From assembly GCA_934678955.1 (NCBI GenBank), contig CAKUSI010000014.1, forward strand, positions 1 to 27,925: a DNA stretch of 27,925 nt. The letters are read 5' to 3'. Position 1 is the first letter of the stretch; every line of letters starts with the position of its first letter. Below are positions 15,890-24,153 of this stretch, in pieces. A program made the translations under genes and the position numbers. A model generated the notes under the pieces. It was not told the DNA's origin and did not search any database. It saw only the letters and a program-made list of their open reading frames with translations. Origin of the DNA: an uncultured Austwickia sp. (GTDB taxonomy: Bacteria > Actinomycetota > Actinomycetes > Actinomycetales > Dermatophilaceae).

Positions 15890-15930
15890 GCCGGCGCTGG
15901 ATGGCGTCCCGGAGAAGGAGGTGCGTGCTG

Positions 15931-17235
15931 GTGCGATCCGCAGGCTCGCCGATACGACGCGTTGCCATGCTCGCCGTGCACACCTCGCCGCTCGCTACGC
16001 CCGGGACCGGGGACGCGGGCGGCCTGAACGTGTACGTGCTGCAGTCCGCGGTGGAGATGGCCCGCAGGGGCGTCGAAGTGGAGGTCTTCACGCGGGCGAC
16101 CTCGGGCTCCCAGGAGCGCATCCAACGGGTGAGAGACGGCGTGGTCGTGAGACACGTGCCCGCTGGGCCCTTCGAGGGTCTCCCCAAGGAGGCGCTGCCC
16201 GCCCAGTTGTGCGCGTTCGCCGCCGGGGTGATGCAGGCGGTGGCCGCCCACCCTGAGGGGCACTACGACGTCGTGCACTCCCACTACTGGCTCTCCGGCC
16301 AGGTCGGGTGGCTTGTCGCGGAGCGCTGGCAGGTGCCGCTCGTCCACACCATGCACACGATGGCCCGGGTCAAGAACGCCCACCTCGCGCAGGGAGACAC
16401 CCCCGAACCCGCCGTGCGGGAGATCGGGGAGGCGCAGGTGGTGGGGATCGCAGACCGGCTCGTGGCCAACACGGACGCCGAGGCCGCCGAGTTGGTGGAC
16501 CTCTACGACGCCGACCCCCGCCGTGTGCGCGTCGTGAATCCGGGCGTGGACCTGCAGACGTTCACGCCCGGCGACCAGGCGGCCAGCCGCCGGCTTCTGG
16601 GTGTGGCGCCCGACGATCTGCTCATCACGTTCGTGGGTCGGCTGCAGCCGCTGAAGGCGCCCGACCTGTTGCTCAAAGCCGCGGCCCACCTGCTGGCGCG
16701 CCGGCCGGATCTGGCGGGGCGCCTGCGCATCGTCGTCAACGGCGGTCCCAGCGGCAGCGGTCTGGAACGCCCTCGCGCTCTGCAGGACCTCGCGCACCGC
16801 CTGGGGATCGAGCACGCGGTGCGCTTCGAGAAGCCGGGGCCCCGGGACCGGCTCGCCCACTGGTATCGGGCCGCCGACCTGTTGGCGGTCCCCTCTCACT
16901 CGGAGTCGTTCGGTCTGGTCGCCATCGAGGCGCAGGCCTGCGGCACCCCCGTGGTCGCGGCGGACGTCGGGGGCCTTCCGGTGGCCGTCGGCGGCGGGAT
17001 CCTCGTACCCACTCACCGGCCCGCCGACTGGAGCCGCGCCCTCGAGTCCCTGCTCGACGACCCCGCGCGTCGCGAAGAGCTGTCCCGCCGGGCCGTCGCG
17101 CACGCTGAACGGTTCTCCTGGGAACGGACCACGGACCGACTCCTGGCCGTCTACGAACAGGCGGCCGCCGAGCGCCACGGCGACCTGCTGCCGATCACGC
17201 CGGCCTTTGCGATCGCCCGCGGGCGGGCCTCGTGA
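15931..17235 (+). CDS. mshA: D-inositol-3-phosphate glycosyltransferase MshA
   Basis: MshA starts mycothiol synthesis by joining GlcNAc from UDP-GlcNAc to 1L-myo-inositol-1-phosphate. The 434-residue GT4/GT-B protein shows the N-terminal nucleotide-sugar acceptor side motif [20 protein letters not shown] (13-32), [35 protein letters not shown], the central [17 protein letters not shown], and the E-x7-E signature in [22 protein letters not shown] 15931 is chosen because AAGGAGG (15915-15921) lies nine bases upstream; the in-frame GTG at 15925 is too close. Its stop overlaps the ybjN-like start (GTGA). A second mycothiol gene, mshD, lies about 8 kb upstream; mshB and mshC are not in the window. 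Confidence 0.95.
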   Translation: MRSAGSPIRRVAMLAVHTSPLATPGTGDAGGLNVYVLQSAVEMARRGVEVEVFTRATSGSQERIQRVRDGVVVRHVPAGPFEGLPKEALPAQLCAFAAGVMQAVAAHPEGHYDVVHSHYWLSGQVGWLVAERWQVPLVHTMHTMARVKNAHLAQGDTPEPAVREIGEAQVVGIADRLVANTDAEAAELVDLYDADPRRVRVVNPGVDLQTFTPGDQAASRRLLGVAPDDLLITFVGRLQPLKAPDLLLKAAAHLLARRPDLAGRLRIVVNGGPSGSGLERPRALQDLAHRLGIEHAVRFEKPGPRDRLAHWYRAADLLAVPSHSESFGLVAIEAQACGTPVVAADVGGLPVAVGGGILVPTHRPADWSRALESLLDDPARREELSRRAVAHAERFSWERTTDRLLAVYEQAAAERHGDLLPITPAFAIARGRAS

Positions 17236-17777
17236 GTGGACCGGGCGACCACGCCGGGGCTGCTGTCGAGGCGATCCGGAGCTTCGCGGCCGATGCCGAG
17301 ATCGAGTGCGAGGCGGGGGCCCGCGACGGCGAGTGGGTGCTCGTGCTGCCGGGTGACAAGAAGCTCAAGACGGTCTGTTCGCTGCTGGTCGGCGATCGTG
17401 ACCTGTCGGTGTCGGCGTTCGTGATCCGCCGCCCGGACGAGAACCACGAGGAGTTCTACAGGACGCTTCTGGCGCGAAACCTGCGCACGCCGGGGCTGGC
17501 GTACGCAGTCGACGGGAACGGGGACGTGTTCGTCGTCGGCCGTCTCCCCCTTGCGGCGGTGGACACCGACGCCCTCGACCAGCTCCTGGGTGTGGTCCTG
17601 GAGTCGTGCGACGGGGTGTTCAACGAGCTGCTGGTGCTGGGCTTCCTCAGCTCGATGCGGCGGGAGTGGGAGTGGCGCGTGTCGCGGGGGGAGTCGCTGC
17701 GCAACCTGGAGGCGTTCCGCGACATCCTGCAGGGCGCCGAGGAACCCTCGGCGGCGGACGGGGCGAGCCGCGCCTGA
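17232..17777 (+). CDS. YbjN-domain protein
   Basis: The 181-residue product belongs to the YbjN family (type III secretion chaperone-like fold). Visible are a domain of alternating strands and helices with [60 protein letters not shown] and [20 protein letters not shown]. In actinobacteria it follows mshA in the same way (as in M. tuberculosis, as I recall). Its function is unknown; YbjN in E. coli influences motility and stress responses. GTG 17232 overlaps the mshA stop by four bases, implying translational coupling. There is no sign of secretion. Confidence 0.87.
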   Translation: MSGPGDHAGAAVEAIRSFAADAEIECEAGARDGEWVLVLPGDKKLKTVCSLLVGDRDLSVSAFVIRRPDENHEEFYRTLLARNLRTPGLAYAVDGNGDVFVVGRLPLAAVDTDALDQLLGVVLESCDGVFNELLVLGFLSSMRREWEWRVSRGESLRNLEAFRDILQGAEEPSAADGASRA

Positions 17778-17852
17778 CGCCGCCCGAGGGATTGCGGCGG
17801 TGGCGCCTCATCAGGGGCCGGTCGGCGGGGTCGGCGCAACTAGAGTGAGGCC

Positions 17853-18596
17853 ATGACCTACACCCTCGTGCTCCTGCGCCACGGCGAGAGCCAGTGGAAC
17901 GCCAAGAACCTGTTCACCGGCTGGGTCGATGTCGACCTGACCGACAAGGGTCGCGCTGAGGCCGTGCGCGGTGGTGAACTGCTCAAGGCCAAGGGCGTCC
18001 TCCCAGAAGTCCTCCACACCTCCGTGCTGCGCCGCGCGATCAACACCGCGAATCTCGCCCTCGACGCCGCCGACCGGCACTGGATCCCGGTGCGGCGTCA
18101 CTGGCGGCTCAACGAGCGGCACTACGGGGCGCTCCAGGGCAAGGACAAGAAGCAGATCCGCGACGAGTTCGGTGAAGAGCAGTTCATGCTGTGGCGGCGC
18201 AGCTACGACACCCCGCCCCCGGCGATCGACCCGGACGACGAGTTCAGCCAGGCCCACGACGTGCGCTACGCGGCCATCGACGGGGACAACCCGGCGACCG
18301 AGTGCCTGAAGGACGTCGTGGCCCGCCTGCTGCCGTACTGGGAGAGCGCGATCGTGCCCGACCTGCGCGACGGCAAGATCGTGCTGGTGGCGGCGCACGG
18401 CAACAGCCTGCGCGCGATGGTCAAGCACCTCGACGGGATCAGCGACGAGGACATCGCCGCCCTGAACATCCCGACCGGGCAGCCCTTGGTCTACGAGCTG
18501 GACGAGCAGTTCCGGCCGATCACGCCCGGCGGCCAGTACCTCGACCCCGAGGCAGCCGCGGCGGCAGCGGCGGCGGTGGCCAACCAGGGCCGCTGA
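17853..18596 (+). CDS. gpmA: 2,3-bisphosphoglycerate-dependent phosphoglycerate mutase
   Basis: This glycolytic enzyme interconverts 3- and 2-phosphoglycerate. The 247-residue length is usual. It has the phosphohistidine motif [20 protein letters not shown] near 4-23, [20 protein letters not shown] with the catalytic Glu near residue 89, and the second histidine in [19 protein letters not shown]. The C-terminus has an Ala-rich tail. ATG 17853 has a weak Shine-Dalgarno (GAGTGAGG) at a suitable distance. A bidirectional terminator separates it from the convergent phoU gene. Confidence 0.96.
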   Translation: MTYTLVLLRHGESQWNAKNLFTGWVDVDLTDKGRAEAVRGGELLKAKGVLPEVLHTSVLRRAINTANLALDAADRHWIPVRRHWRLNERHYGALQGKDKKQIRDEFGEEQFMLWRRSYDTPPPAIDPDDEFSQAHDVRYAAIDGDNPATECLKDVVARLLPYWESAIVPDLRDGKIVLVAAHGNSLRAMVKHLDGISDEDIAALNIPTGQPLVYELDEQFRPITPGGQYLDPEAAAAAAAAVANQGR

Positions 18597-18615
18597 TCGA
18601 CCTACCGCACGCGAA

Positions 18616-18645
18616 GGCCCCGGCCCCCATCGCGGGACCGGGGCC
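18616..18645. terminator. Bidirectional terminator between gpmA and phoU
   Basis: A 12-bp stem with one mismatch (18616-18627 with 18634-18645) encloses a 6-base loop. It lies 19 bases after the gpmA stop and 16 bases from the phoU stop on the other strand, so it can serve both. Confidence 0.75.
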
Positions 18646-18661
18646 GACTCATGCGTCAGTG

Positions 18662-19321
18662 TCAGCCGTTCGAGGGGACCTTCACCCACTCGCCGGTCAC
18701 CAGGAATGCGACGCGCTGGGCCACCAGCACCGCGTGGTCGGCGAACCGCTCGTAGTAGCGGGCCAGCAGCGTGAGGTCGATAGCCGCCTCGGTCTCGATG
18801 CCGAGCGTCTTGTCGCGCAGGAGCGTGAAGACCTGCTTGTGCAGGTCGTCCATGCGGTCGTCCACCTGCGCCAGGCGGGTGTGGCCCTCCGCGTTCTTGC
18901 CGGCGATGATCGCGCCGGTCTCGCTCACGATGAGCTCGGCCACGGTGTCCATCTCGATGAACGTGGGCCGCAGGGCGGTCGGCACCGCAGAGTTCGGGAA
19001 GCGCAGCCGAGCGACCTTGGCGATGTGCTTGGCGAGGTCGCCCATCCGCTCGAGGTCCGCGGCCATCTGCAGCGCGGTGACGACCATCCGCAGGTCGGTG
19101 GCCACGGGCTGCTGCCGGGCGAGCAGTTCGATGGCCAGGTCCTCCAGGGACTCCCGCATCGTGTCGAGCTTCTCGTCGGCAGCGATGACGCTCTCCGCGA
19201 GGGCGACGTCGGCGTCGAGCAGGGAGGTGGTGGCCCGCGCGATAGCGGACCCGGCGAGCGCTGTCATCGCGACGAGCTGGTCTGAGATCCGGTCGAGATC
19301 CTCGTGGAAGCCGTCTCGCAT
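18662..19321 (-). CDS. phoU: Phosphate signalling/transport regulator PhoU
   Basis: PhoU links the Pst transporter to the phosphate two-component system and represses it when phosphate is ample. The 219-residue all-helical protein has two PhoU repeats. Metal-binding E/DxxxD motifs appear in AADLERMGDLAKHI and LLARYYERFADHAVLVAQRV. The start MRDGFHEDLDRISDQLVAMT is typical. ATG 19321 has GAAGAGGA just upstream. It is divergent from senX3 over a 147-base region holding a PHO-box-like repeat, the standard actinobacterial arrangement, which suggests control of both by RegX3. Confidence 0.94.
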   Translation of the reverse strand: MRDGFHEDLDRISDQLVAMTALAGSAIARATTSLLDADVALAESVIAADEKLDTMRESLEDLAIELLARQQPVATDLRMVVTALQMAADLERMGDLAKHIAKVARLRFPNSAVPTALRPTFIEMDTVAELIVSETGAIIAGKNAEGHTRLAQVDDRMDDLHKQVFTLLRDKTLGIETEAAIDLTLLARYYERFADHAVLVAQRVAFLVTGEWVKVPSNG

Positions 19322-19436
19322 GTTGTCCTCTTCGCTGGGCGGATCGGGAACGTTCAGGCGCGGTCACGGGACGGCGCCTGCAGGGGAAGGGTACGGGACC
19401 CGGGTGGGCCACTCATGACGGAGGCTCCCAGCCCCG

Positions 19437-19465
19437 GATGAACGTACAGGGGCCCGAAGGTGAAC
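19437..19465 (-). promoter_or_regulatory. PHO-box-like direct repeat between phoU and senX3
   Basis: On the minus strand GTTCACC (19465-19459) and GTTCATC (19443-19437) are exactly 22 bases apart, i.e. two steps of the 11-bp PHO-box period (GTTCACC unit) used by PhoP/RegX3 regulators of actinobacteria; the middle unit is degenerate. The site lies between phoU and senX3. One arm overlaps the senX3 ribosome-binding site. Binding is inferred. Confidence 0.6.
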
Positions 19466-19468
19466 ACT

Positions 19469-20758
19469 ATGCGCACCCGGGGTGATCCGAGGGCTGCGTT
19501 TGGATGGCTGCCGAACCCCATGCGTACGCTGCGTGGTGTGGACCTGTCCGTCTGGTTGCCGGTCACCGGCGTGGGGGCCGCCGCGGTCGGCGCCGTTGCC
19601 GGGCGCTGGTGGGCCACCGTCGGCCGGATGGGCGACGGCGAGGAGAGTGCGCCGCATCGCCCGGGGGCGGCCGCGCTCGACGGGGCACGGATCTCGGAGG
19701 TCCTCGGAGTCCTGCGCAGCGCCGCCGTCGTGCTGGACGCCGGCGACGCCGTGGTCACGGCGAGCCACGCGGCGCGGTCCCTGGGCCTGGTCCGCGGGAA
19801 GGATCTCGTCCACGCGCCCCTGCGCGACCTGGCACGTGAGGCCCGGCGGGACGGGGTGAGCCGAGAGAAGCAGCTGGAGCTCGCGCGGGGCCACCTCGGT
19901 TTCGGCCGCCTGGTCGTGCTGGCGCGCGTCGCCATGATCGGTGACGACCTGGTCCTGCTCCTGGTCGACGACCACACGCAGGCCCAGCGGGTCGAAGAGG
20001 TGCGGCGCGACTTCGTCGCCAACGTGAGCCACGAGCTGAAGACCCCGGTAGGTGGCATCTCCCTCCTGGCGGAGGCGGTGTTGGATGCTCGCGACGACCC
20101 CGAGGCCGTGAGCAGGTTCGCGTCCCGGATCCGTACGGAGAGCGAGCGCTTGGCCCGCCTCGTCCAAGAGATCGTCGACCTGTCCCGCCTGCAGAGCGCC
20201 GCCTCGCTGTCGGATCCATCCTTGGTGCGCCTCGCGCCCGTGGTCAACGAAGCCGTGGACCGGATCGCGACCGTGGCCGAGGCGCGGGACATGGCGCTGG
20301 CCGTGGCCGCCGACCCGGAGGCGACCGTGTACGGCGATGCGAACATGCTGGCCACCGCCGTGGTGAACTTGCTGACCAACGCAGTCAACTACTCCGACCC
20401 CGGCACCCGCGTGGCGGTCGGCGTCCGGCAATTGGACTCGATCGTGGAGATCACGGTCAGCGACCAGGGCCATGGCATCCTGCCGGCGGAGCAGGAGCGC
20501 ATCTTCGAGCGGTTCTACCGCGTCGACCCGGCGAGGTCGCGCGCCACCGGAGGCACGGGCCTCGGCCTCGCGATCGTCAAGCACATCTGCACCAACCACG
20601 GCGGGGAGGTGACGGTGTGGAGCGCTGTGGGGCGCGGCTCCACGTTCACGATGCGGCTGCCGGCCGCCTTCGCCGAAGCCGCCCCCACCCGGTCCCGCTC
20701 GGCGTCGTCGGACCGGATCGCGCCCCCGAGCCACAACAGAACGCCGTCGAGAGGATGA
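19469..20758 (+). CDS. senX3: Sensor histidine kinase SenX3
   Basis: The 429-residue membrane kinase pairs with RegX3 to sense phosphate limitation. One hydrophobic segment (VDLSVWLPVTGVGAAAVGAV, 24-43) is seen, where mycobacterial SenX3 has two. A PAS-like domain follows (about 74-170), then the H-box FVANVSHELKTPVGGISLL with His188, the N-box LLTNAVNYSD, and the ATP-binding G-boxes DQGHGI and GGTGLGLAIVKH. ATG 19469 is selected because AAGGTG lies six bases upstream; GTG 19460 has no ribosome-binding site, while ATG 19520 and GTG 19538 are fallback starts. The stop lies eight bases before the preferred regX3 start. PHO-like repeats upstream suggest autoregulation. Confidence 0.92.
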   Translation: MRTRGDPRAAFGWLPNPMRTLRGVDLSVWLPVTGVGAAAVGAVAGRWWATVGRMGDGEESAPHRPGAAALDGARISEVLGVLRSAAVVLDAGDAVVTASHAARSLGLVRGKDLVHAPLRDLAREARRDGVSREKQLELARGHLGFGRLVVLARVAMIGDDLVLLLVDDHTQAQRVEEVRRDFVANVSHELKTPVGGISLLAEAVLDARDDPEAVSRFASRIRTESERLARLVQEIVDLSRLQSAASLSDPSLVRLAPVVNEAVDRIATVAEARDMALAVAADPEATVYGDANMLATAVVNLLTNAVNYSDPGTRVAVGVRQLDSIVEITVSDQGHGILPAEQERIFERFYRVDPARSRATGGTGLGLAIVKHICTNHGGEVTVWSAVGRGSTFTMRLPAAFAEAAPTRSRSASSDRIAPPSHNRTPSRG

Positions 20759-20766
20759 GGACTCAC

Positions 20767-21450
20767 GTGACCCGGATCTTGGTGGTGGAGGACGAGGAGT
20801 CCTTCTCCGACCCTCTGTCCTACCTGCTGACGAAGGAGGGGTATGACGTCGTCGTCGCCGACACCGGACCGGCGGCGCTCGAGGAGTTCGAGCGCGGGGG
20901 AGCCGATCTGGTGCTGCTCGACCTGATGCTGCCCGGCCTGTCCGGCATCGACGTGTGTCGCGCGCTCCGCCAGCGTTCCGCGGTGCCGGTGATCATGCTC
21001 ACTGCGAAGGACAGCGAGATCGACAAGGTCGTCGGCCTTGAGATCGGCGCGGACGATTACGTGACGAAGCCCTACAGCAGCCGGGAACTCCTCGCCCGCA
21101 TCAAGGCGGTGCTGCGGCGGCACACCGAACCCGACGACCTCATTCCCTCCACCATCGAGGCGGGGCCCGTCCGGATGGACGTGGAGCGGCACACCGTGAC
21201 CGTCGAGGGCGAACCGACCGCGCTGCCGCTCAAGGAGTTCGAGCTGCTCGAGATGTTGCTGCGCAACGCGGGGCGCGTCCTCACCCGCATGCAGCTCATC
21301 GACCGGGTGTGGGGGAGCGACTACGTCGGCGACACAAAAACGCTCGACGTGCACGTCAAGCGCCTGCGCGCGAAGATCGAGCCGGATCCGTCCCGGCCGC
21401 AGCACATCGTGACCGTGCGCGGGTTGGGCTACAAGTTCGAGGAGACCTGA
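20767..21450 (+). CDS. regX3: Response regulator RegX3 (OmpR/PhoB family)
   Basis: RegX3 activates phosphate-starvation genes after phosphorylation by SenX3. The 227-residue product has a full receiver domain: VTRILVVEDEE with the acidic pair at 8-9, Asp52 in LVLLDLMLPG, Thr79 and Lys101 in DDYVTKPYSSREL. The winged helix follows (LPLKEFELLEMLLRNAGRVL, TLDVHVKRLRAKIE and VTVRGLGYKFEE). GTG 20767 gives the family start, with GAGGA upstream. ATG 20755 would overlap the senX3 stop and add four residues. The stop codon lies in the first unit of a 12-bp tandem repeat. Confidence 0.95.
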   Translation: MTRILVVEDEESFSDPLSYLLTKEGYDVVVADTGPAALEEFERGGADLVLLDLMLPGLSGIDVCRALRQRSAVPVIMLTAKDSEIDKVVGLEIGADDYVTKPYSSRELLARIKAVLRRHTEPDDLIPSTIEAGPVRMDVERHTVTVEGEPTALPLKEFELLEMLLRNAGRVLTRMQLIDRVWGSDYVGDTKTLDVHVKRLRAKIEPDPSRPQHIVTVRGLGYKFEET

Positions 21451-21477
21451 GCCGAGACCTGAGCCGAGACCTGAGCC
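21442..21477 (+). repeat. Three exact 12-bp tandem repeats over the regX3 stop codon
   Basis: GAGACCTGAGCC is repeated three times exactly (21442-21453, 21454-21465, 21466-21477). The first copy encodes the last codons and TGA of regX3; the other two put further in-frame TGA codons behind it. A partial GAG-CAGACCTGGG follows. It fills the gap to the convergent lipoprotein gene. Confidence 0.9.
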
Positions 21478-21502
21478 GAGCAGACCTGGGCCTTCGGGGG
21501 GC

Positions 21503-22114
21503 TCAGGAGCCTGCGGCGGCCGTGGTCGGGCTCTGCGCGCCGGTCGTGGCCGGGCTCTGTGTCGGGGCCGGGCTCTGTGTCGGGCTGGACGTCGGGGAGC
21601 CGGTGGCCCCGGTCGCGGTGCCGCCGCCCGGGGCGTACTTCTCGTACGGGTAGTGGGGGCTCAGCACCGGTACGTTGGTGCGCGCCGACCCGAACTGCAC
21701 CTCGACCATGGCGCCCGGAGGCTGTGCGACCGCGGGAACGCGGGTGAAGTGGTTGGCCGTCGCGTCGCTCAGCTGGACCGTCTGGCCGACCGGCACCTGA
21801 ACGTCCGCCACCTTCGCCGTGCCGACCGTGATCGGCACGGTCGCGGCCGAGGTGCCCCGGTTCTCCAGGGTGGCGGCCAGCGTGCCGGGGCCGTCCTTAC
21901 GTTCTGAGACGATCAGCGCGTTGAACACGTGCACGTCTCCCACCTGCGCCGAGGCACCGTCGCCGGCGTCGTACTGCAGCTGCGTGGTGATCGGTGAGGA
22001 CCACTGGCAACCCGCGAGGCCGAGGGAGGCGGCGGCGAGGGCGAGGGCTGCGACACCGCGTGCCGAGCGGGAGCGGGCACGCGTGGCAGGGGAAGTCGAC
22101 GGTGGGCGAGTCAC
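21503..22114 (-). CDS. Putative lipoprotein downstream of regX3
   Basis: The 203-residue product has a basic N-terminus, a hydrophobic segment (GVAALALAAASLGLAG) and a lipobox LAGC with Cys36, so it is probably an exported lipoprotein. The mature part is a beta-rich domain (VGDVHVFNALIVSERKDG, LAATLENRGTSAATVPITVG, and VPVGQTVQLSD), similar in layout to copper-chaperone/DUF461-type domains. The C-terminal 40 residues are a Ser/Thr/Pro/Ala/Gln low-complexity tail. GTG 22114 places the signal peptide well; the ribosome-binding site is weak. A lipoprotein gene between the phosphate regulator and carD also occurs in Streptomyces as I recall. Function is unknown. Confidence 0.8.
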   Translation of the reverse strand: MTRPPSTSPATRARSRSARGVAALALAAASLGLAGCQWSSPITTQLQYDAGDGASAQVGDVHVFNALIVSERKDGPGTLAATLENRGTSAATVPITVGTAKVADVQVPVGQTVQLSDATANHFTRVPAVAQPPGAMVEVQFGSARTNVPVLSPHYPYEKYAPGGGTATGATGSPTSSPTQSPAPTQSPATTGAQSPTTAAAGS

Positions 22115-22332
22115 GCAGGTGAGCGTACCGTTTCGTCCTTGACGCCCCCGGGCGGCCTCGGGGTGGTCGTCGGCGGGCGGTCGGGCGAGGCGACAGGCGG
22201 TCGGAGCCAGGACATGACGAGGCACACCCTGCGGTGCTTGTCAAGGCCAAGCGTGCGGTCGTGGACGCCCTGCCGAGGCGCTGACCAGCGCAAATGTCGG
22301 TCCCCGGGTTCCGGTGAGCGGCCTTCTCGTGA

Positions 22333-22338
22333 TAAGCT
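22333..22338 (+). promoter_or_regulatory. Candidate -10 element of carD
   Basis: TAAGCT follows GTGA, 28 bases before the carD ATG, in an otherwise GC-rich spacer. No good -35 box is visible (TTCCGG at 22309 is the nearest). AAAGGGG at 22350-22356 is the ribosome-binding site. The rest of the 251-base spacer back to the lipoprotein gene shows no gene. Confidence 0.35.
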
Positions 22339-22365
22339 GGTCCCTGCGAAAGGGGAATAGCACAT

Positions 22366-22848
22366 ATGGTCTTCAATGTCGGCGAGACGGTTGTCTACCC
22401 GCACCACGGTGCGGCACTCATCGAGCAGATCAAGACACGCACCATCCGAGGCGAAGAAAAGCTCTATCTCGTATTGAAGGTGGCGCAGGGTGATCTGACG
22501 ATCGAGGTCCCCGCCGACAACTGCGAAGACATCGGTGTTCGCGACGTCGTGGGCCAGGAGGGACTCGACCGCGTCTTCGCCGTCCTGCGCGCCTCCCACA
22601 CGGAAGAGCCCACCAACTGGTCGCGCCGTTACAAGGCCAACCTCGAGAAGCTCGCCTCCGGCGACGTCATCAAGGTCGCCGAGGTCGTGCGCGACCTGTG
22701 GCGCCGGGAGAAGGGCCGCGGCCTCTCGGCCGGGGAGAAGCGGATGCTCGCCAAGGCGCGCCAGATCCTCGTCTCCGAGCTCGCACTCGCCGAGAAGACC
22801 GACGAGGACCAGGCCGAGACCATCCTCGATGAGGTGTTGGCCTCCTGA
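22366..22848 (+). CDS. carD: RNA polymerase-binding transcription factor CarD
   Basis: CarD binds the RNA polymerase beta subunit and stabilises open promoter complexes, notably for rRNA genes. The 160-residue product starts [20 protein letters not shown], the Tudor-like RNAP-interaction domain (about 1-60), and ends with the helical DNA-binding domain ([40 protein letters not shown]) including a Trp in [10 protein letters not shown] that inserts at the upstream edge of the bubble in mycobacterial CarD. The length is usual. Its stop codon overlaps the proposed CTG start of ispDF. Confidence 0.97.
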   Translation: MVFNVGETVVYPHHGAALIEQIKTRTIRGEEKLYLVLKVAQGDLTIEVPADNCEDIGVRDVVGQEGLDRVFAVLRASHTEEPTNWSRRYKANLEKLASGDVIKVAEVVRDLWRREKGRGLSAGEKRMLAKARQILVSELALAEKTDEDQAETILDEVLAS

Positions 22849-24041
22849 CCGTCGCAGTCGTCATCGTCGCAGCCGGGGCGGGCAACCGCCTCGGCTGTTC
22901 TGTGCCCAAGGCCTTCGTCGGCCTCGCCGGGCGTTCCCTGCTCGCGCACGCGCTGCAGCGCTCCCTCGCCTGCCCGGACGTGGCCCGCGTCGTGGTGGTC
23001 GCGCCGGCGACGCACCTGGACGCCGCCCGCCGGGAGGCGGAGGCAGCCTTATCGGAACACGCGACGGGTGGGACCTCCGTCGAGGTGGTCGCGGGTGGTG
23101 CGGTCCGTACGGAATCCGTGGCGGCCGGGCTCGCAGCCCTCGATGAGGACACCGACCTCGTGCTCGTCCACGACGCGGCCCGGGCGCTGGCGCCCGCGGC
23201 GCTGTTCACCCGCGTGGTGGCCGCGCTCCGGTCCGGCGCGGAGGCCGTCGTCCCGGGCCTCCCGGTCGTCGACACGATCAAGCAGGTCGACACCGCGGGC
23301 CACGTGGCGTCGACCCCCGACCGGGCCGGGCTGCGAGCGGTGCAGACGCCGCAGGGCTTCACCCGCTCGCTGCTGGTGAGCGCGCACGCCGGCGGGCTGG
23401 AGGCCACGGACGACGCCGCGCTCGCCGAGGCGCTCGGAGTGCCCGTCCTCGTCGTGCCCGGCGACGCGCTGGCCGCGAAGGTGACCACGCCGGAGGACCT
23501 CGCCGCGTTCGAGCGCCTGCTGGCCGAGCCCCCGCCCGGCCCGCTCCTGCCCCGCGTGGGGATCGGCACCGACGTGCACGCCTTCGCCTCCGATCAGGAT
23601 CGGGACCTGATGGTCGCGGGCCTGCACTGGCCGGGGCATCCCGGGCTGGAAGGCCACTCGGACGCCGACGTGGCGGCCCACGCCTGCTGCGACGCCCTCT
23701 TCTCCGCCGCGGGGATCGGGGATCTCGGCGCCCATTTCGGCACCGGCAGGCCGCAGTGGGCCGGGGCCTCGGGGCTGGCCCTGCTCGCCGAGGCGGCCCG
23801 TCTCGTCCGCGCGGCGGGCTTCGAGATCGGCAACGTGACCGTCCAGGTCATCGGCGTCAGGCCCAAGATCGGTACGCGCCGCGAGGAGGCGCAGGCCGCG
23901 CTGTCGGGGGCGTGCGGCGCCCCCGTCAGCGTGAGCGGGACGACGACCGACGGGCTGGGCTTCACCGGCCGGGGCGAGGGTTTGGCGGCGGTCGCGACCG
24001 CCCTGGTGTGGCCGGCGCCGCGCCGGACGGGGGCCTCCTGA
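22845..24041 (+). CDS. ispDF: Bifunctional IspD-IspF (MEP isoprenoid pathway), probable CTG start
   Basis: This fusion makes CDP-methylerythritol (IspD) and then methylerythritol cyclodiphosphate (IspF). Residues 1-225 are Isp[13 protein letters not shown] near 6-17 is the CTP-binding loop and VHDAARAL at 108-115 the second signature. Residues about 236-395 are IspF with zinc ligands Asp243 and His245 in GTDVHAF and His279 in [11 protein letters not shown]. The usual intermediate domain, IspE, is not here. In this frame a stop lies at 22830-22832, and the only start-like codon before the essential [12 protein letters not shown] loop is CTG 22845. It overlaps the carD stop (CTGA) and has GAGGTG seven bases upstream. 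GTG 22902 would delete the CTP loop. A rare CTG start is therefore proposed. The gene is 398 codons. Confidence 0.9.
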   Translation: MTVAVVIVAAGAGNRLGCSVPKAFVGLAGRSLLAHALQRSLACPDVARVVVVAPATHLDAARREAEAALSEHATGGTSVEVVAGGAVRTESVAAGLAALDEDTDLVLVHDAARALAPAALFTRVVAALRSGAEAVVPGLPVVDTIKQVDTAGHVASTPDRAGLRAVQTPQGFTRSLLVSAHAGGLEATDDAALAEALGVPVLVVPGDALAAKVTTPEDLAAFERLLAEPPPGPLLPRVGIGTDVHAFASDQDRDLMVAGLHWPGHPGLEGHSDADVAAHACCDALFSAAGIGDLGAHFGTGRPQWAGASGLALLAEAARLVRAAGFEIGNVTVQVIGVRPKIGTRREEAQAALSGACGAPVSVSGTTTDGLGFTGRGEGLAAVATALVWPAPRRTGAS

Positions 24042-24103
24042 CCTGCGTGCGGCGTTGACAGAAGGCCGTCGGGTCGCGCACGGTCGCAGCAAGACCTGCG
24101 CAC

Positions 24104-24137
24104 CACCGACATCACACGAGCACCGACGTCATACGAG
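24104..24137 (+). repeat. Two 17-bp tandem repeats upstream of mscR
   Basis: Copies 24104-24120 and 24121-24137 differ at two positions (CACCGACATCACACGAG form). They end four bases before the mscR ribosome-binding site, so they could be paired operator half-sites or lie in the leader. The 112-base spacer from ispDF shows nothing else. Confidence 0.8.
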
Positions 24138-24153
24138 CTTGGAGGAGATCCCC

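Noticed and set aside
19352..19369. Second PHO-like pair (GTTCAGG and GTCACGG, 11 bases apart) near the phoU start
   Set aside because: The period fits but the second unit matches poorly, and in GC-rich DNA such partial matches are common.
21309..21653. Plus-strand frame through the 12-bp repeats
   Set aside because: It is a shifted frame of regX3 followed by repeats and antisense to the lipoprotein gene.
22139..22360. 73-residue open frame upstream of carD
   Set aside because: No ribosome-binding site, mixed codon use and Arg/Ser/Gly-rich product; it sits in the carD promoter region.
22902..24041. GTG 22902 as the ispDF start
   Set aside because: It would remove the CTP-binding loop [12 protein letters not shown], which is coded in frame just upstream.
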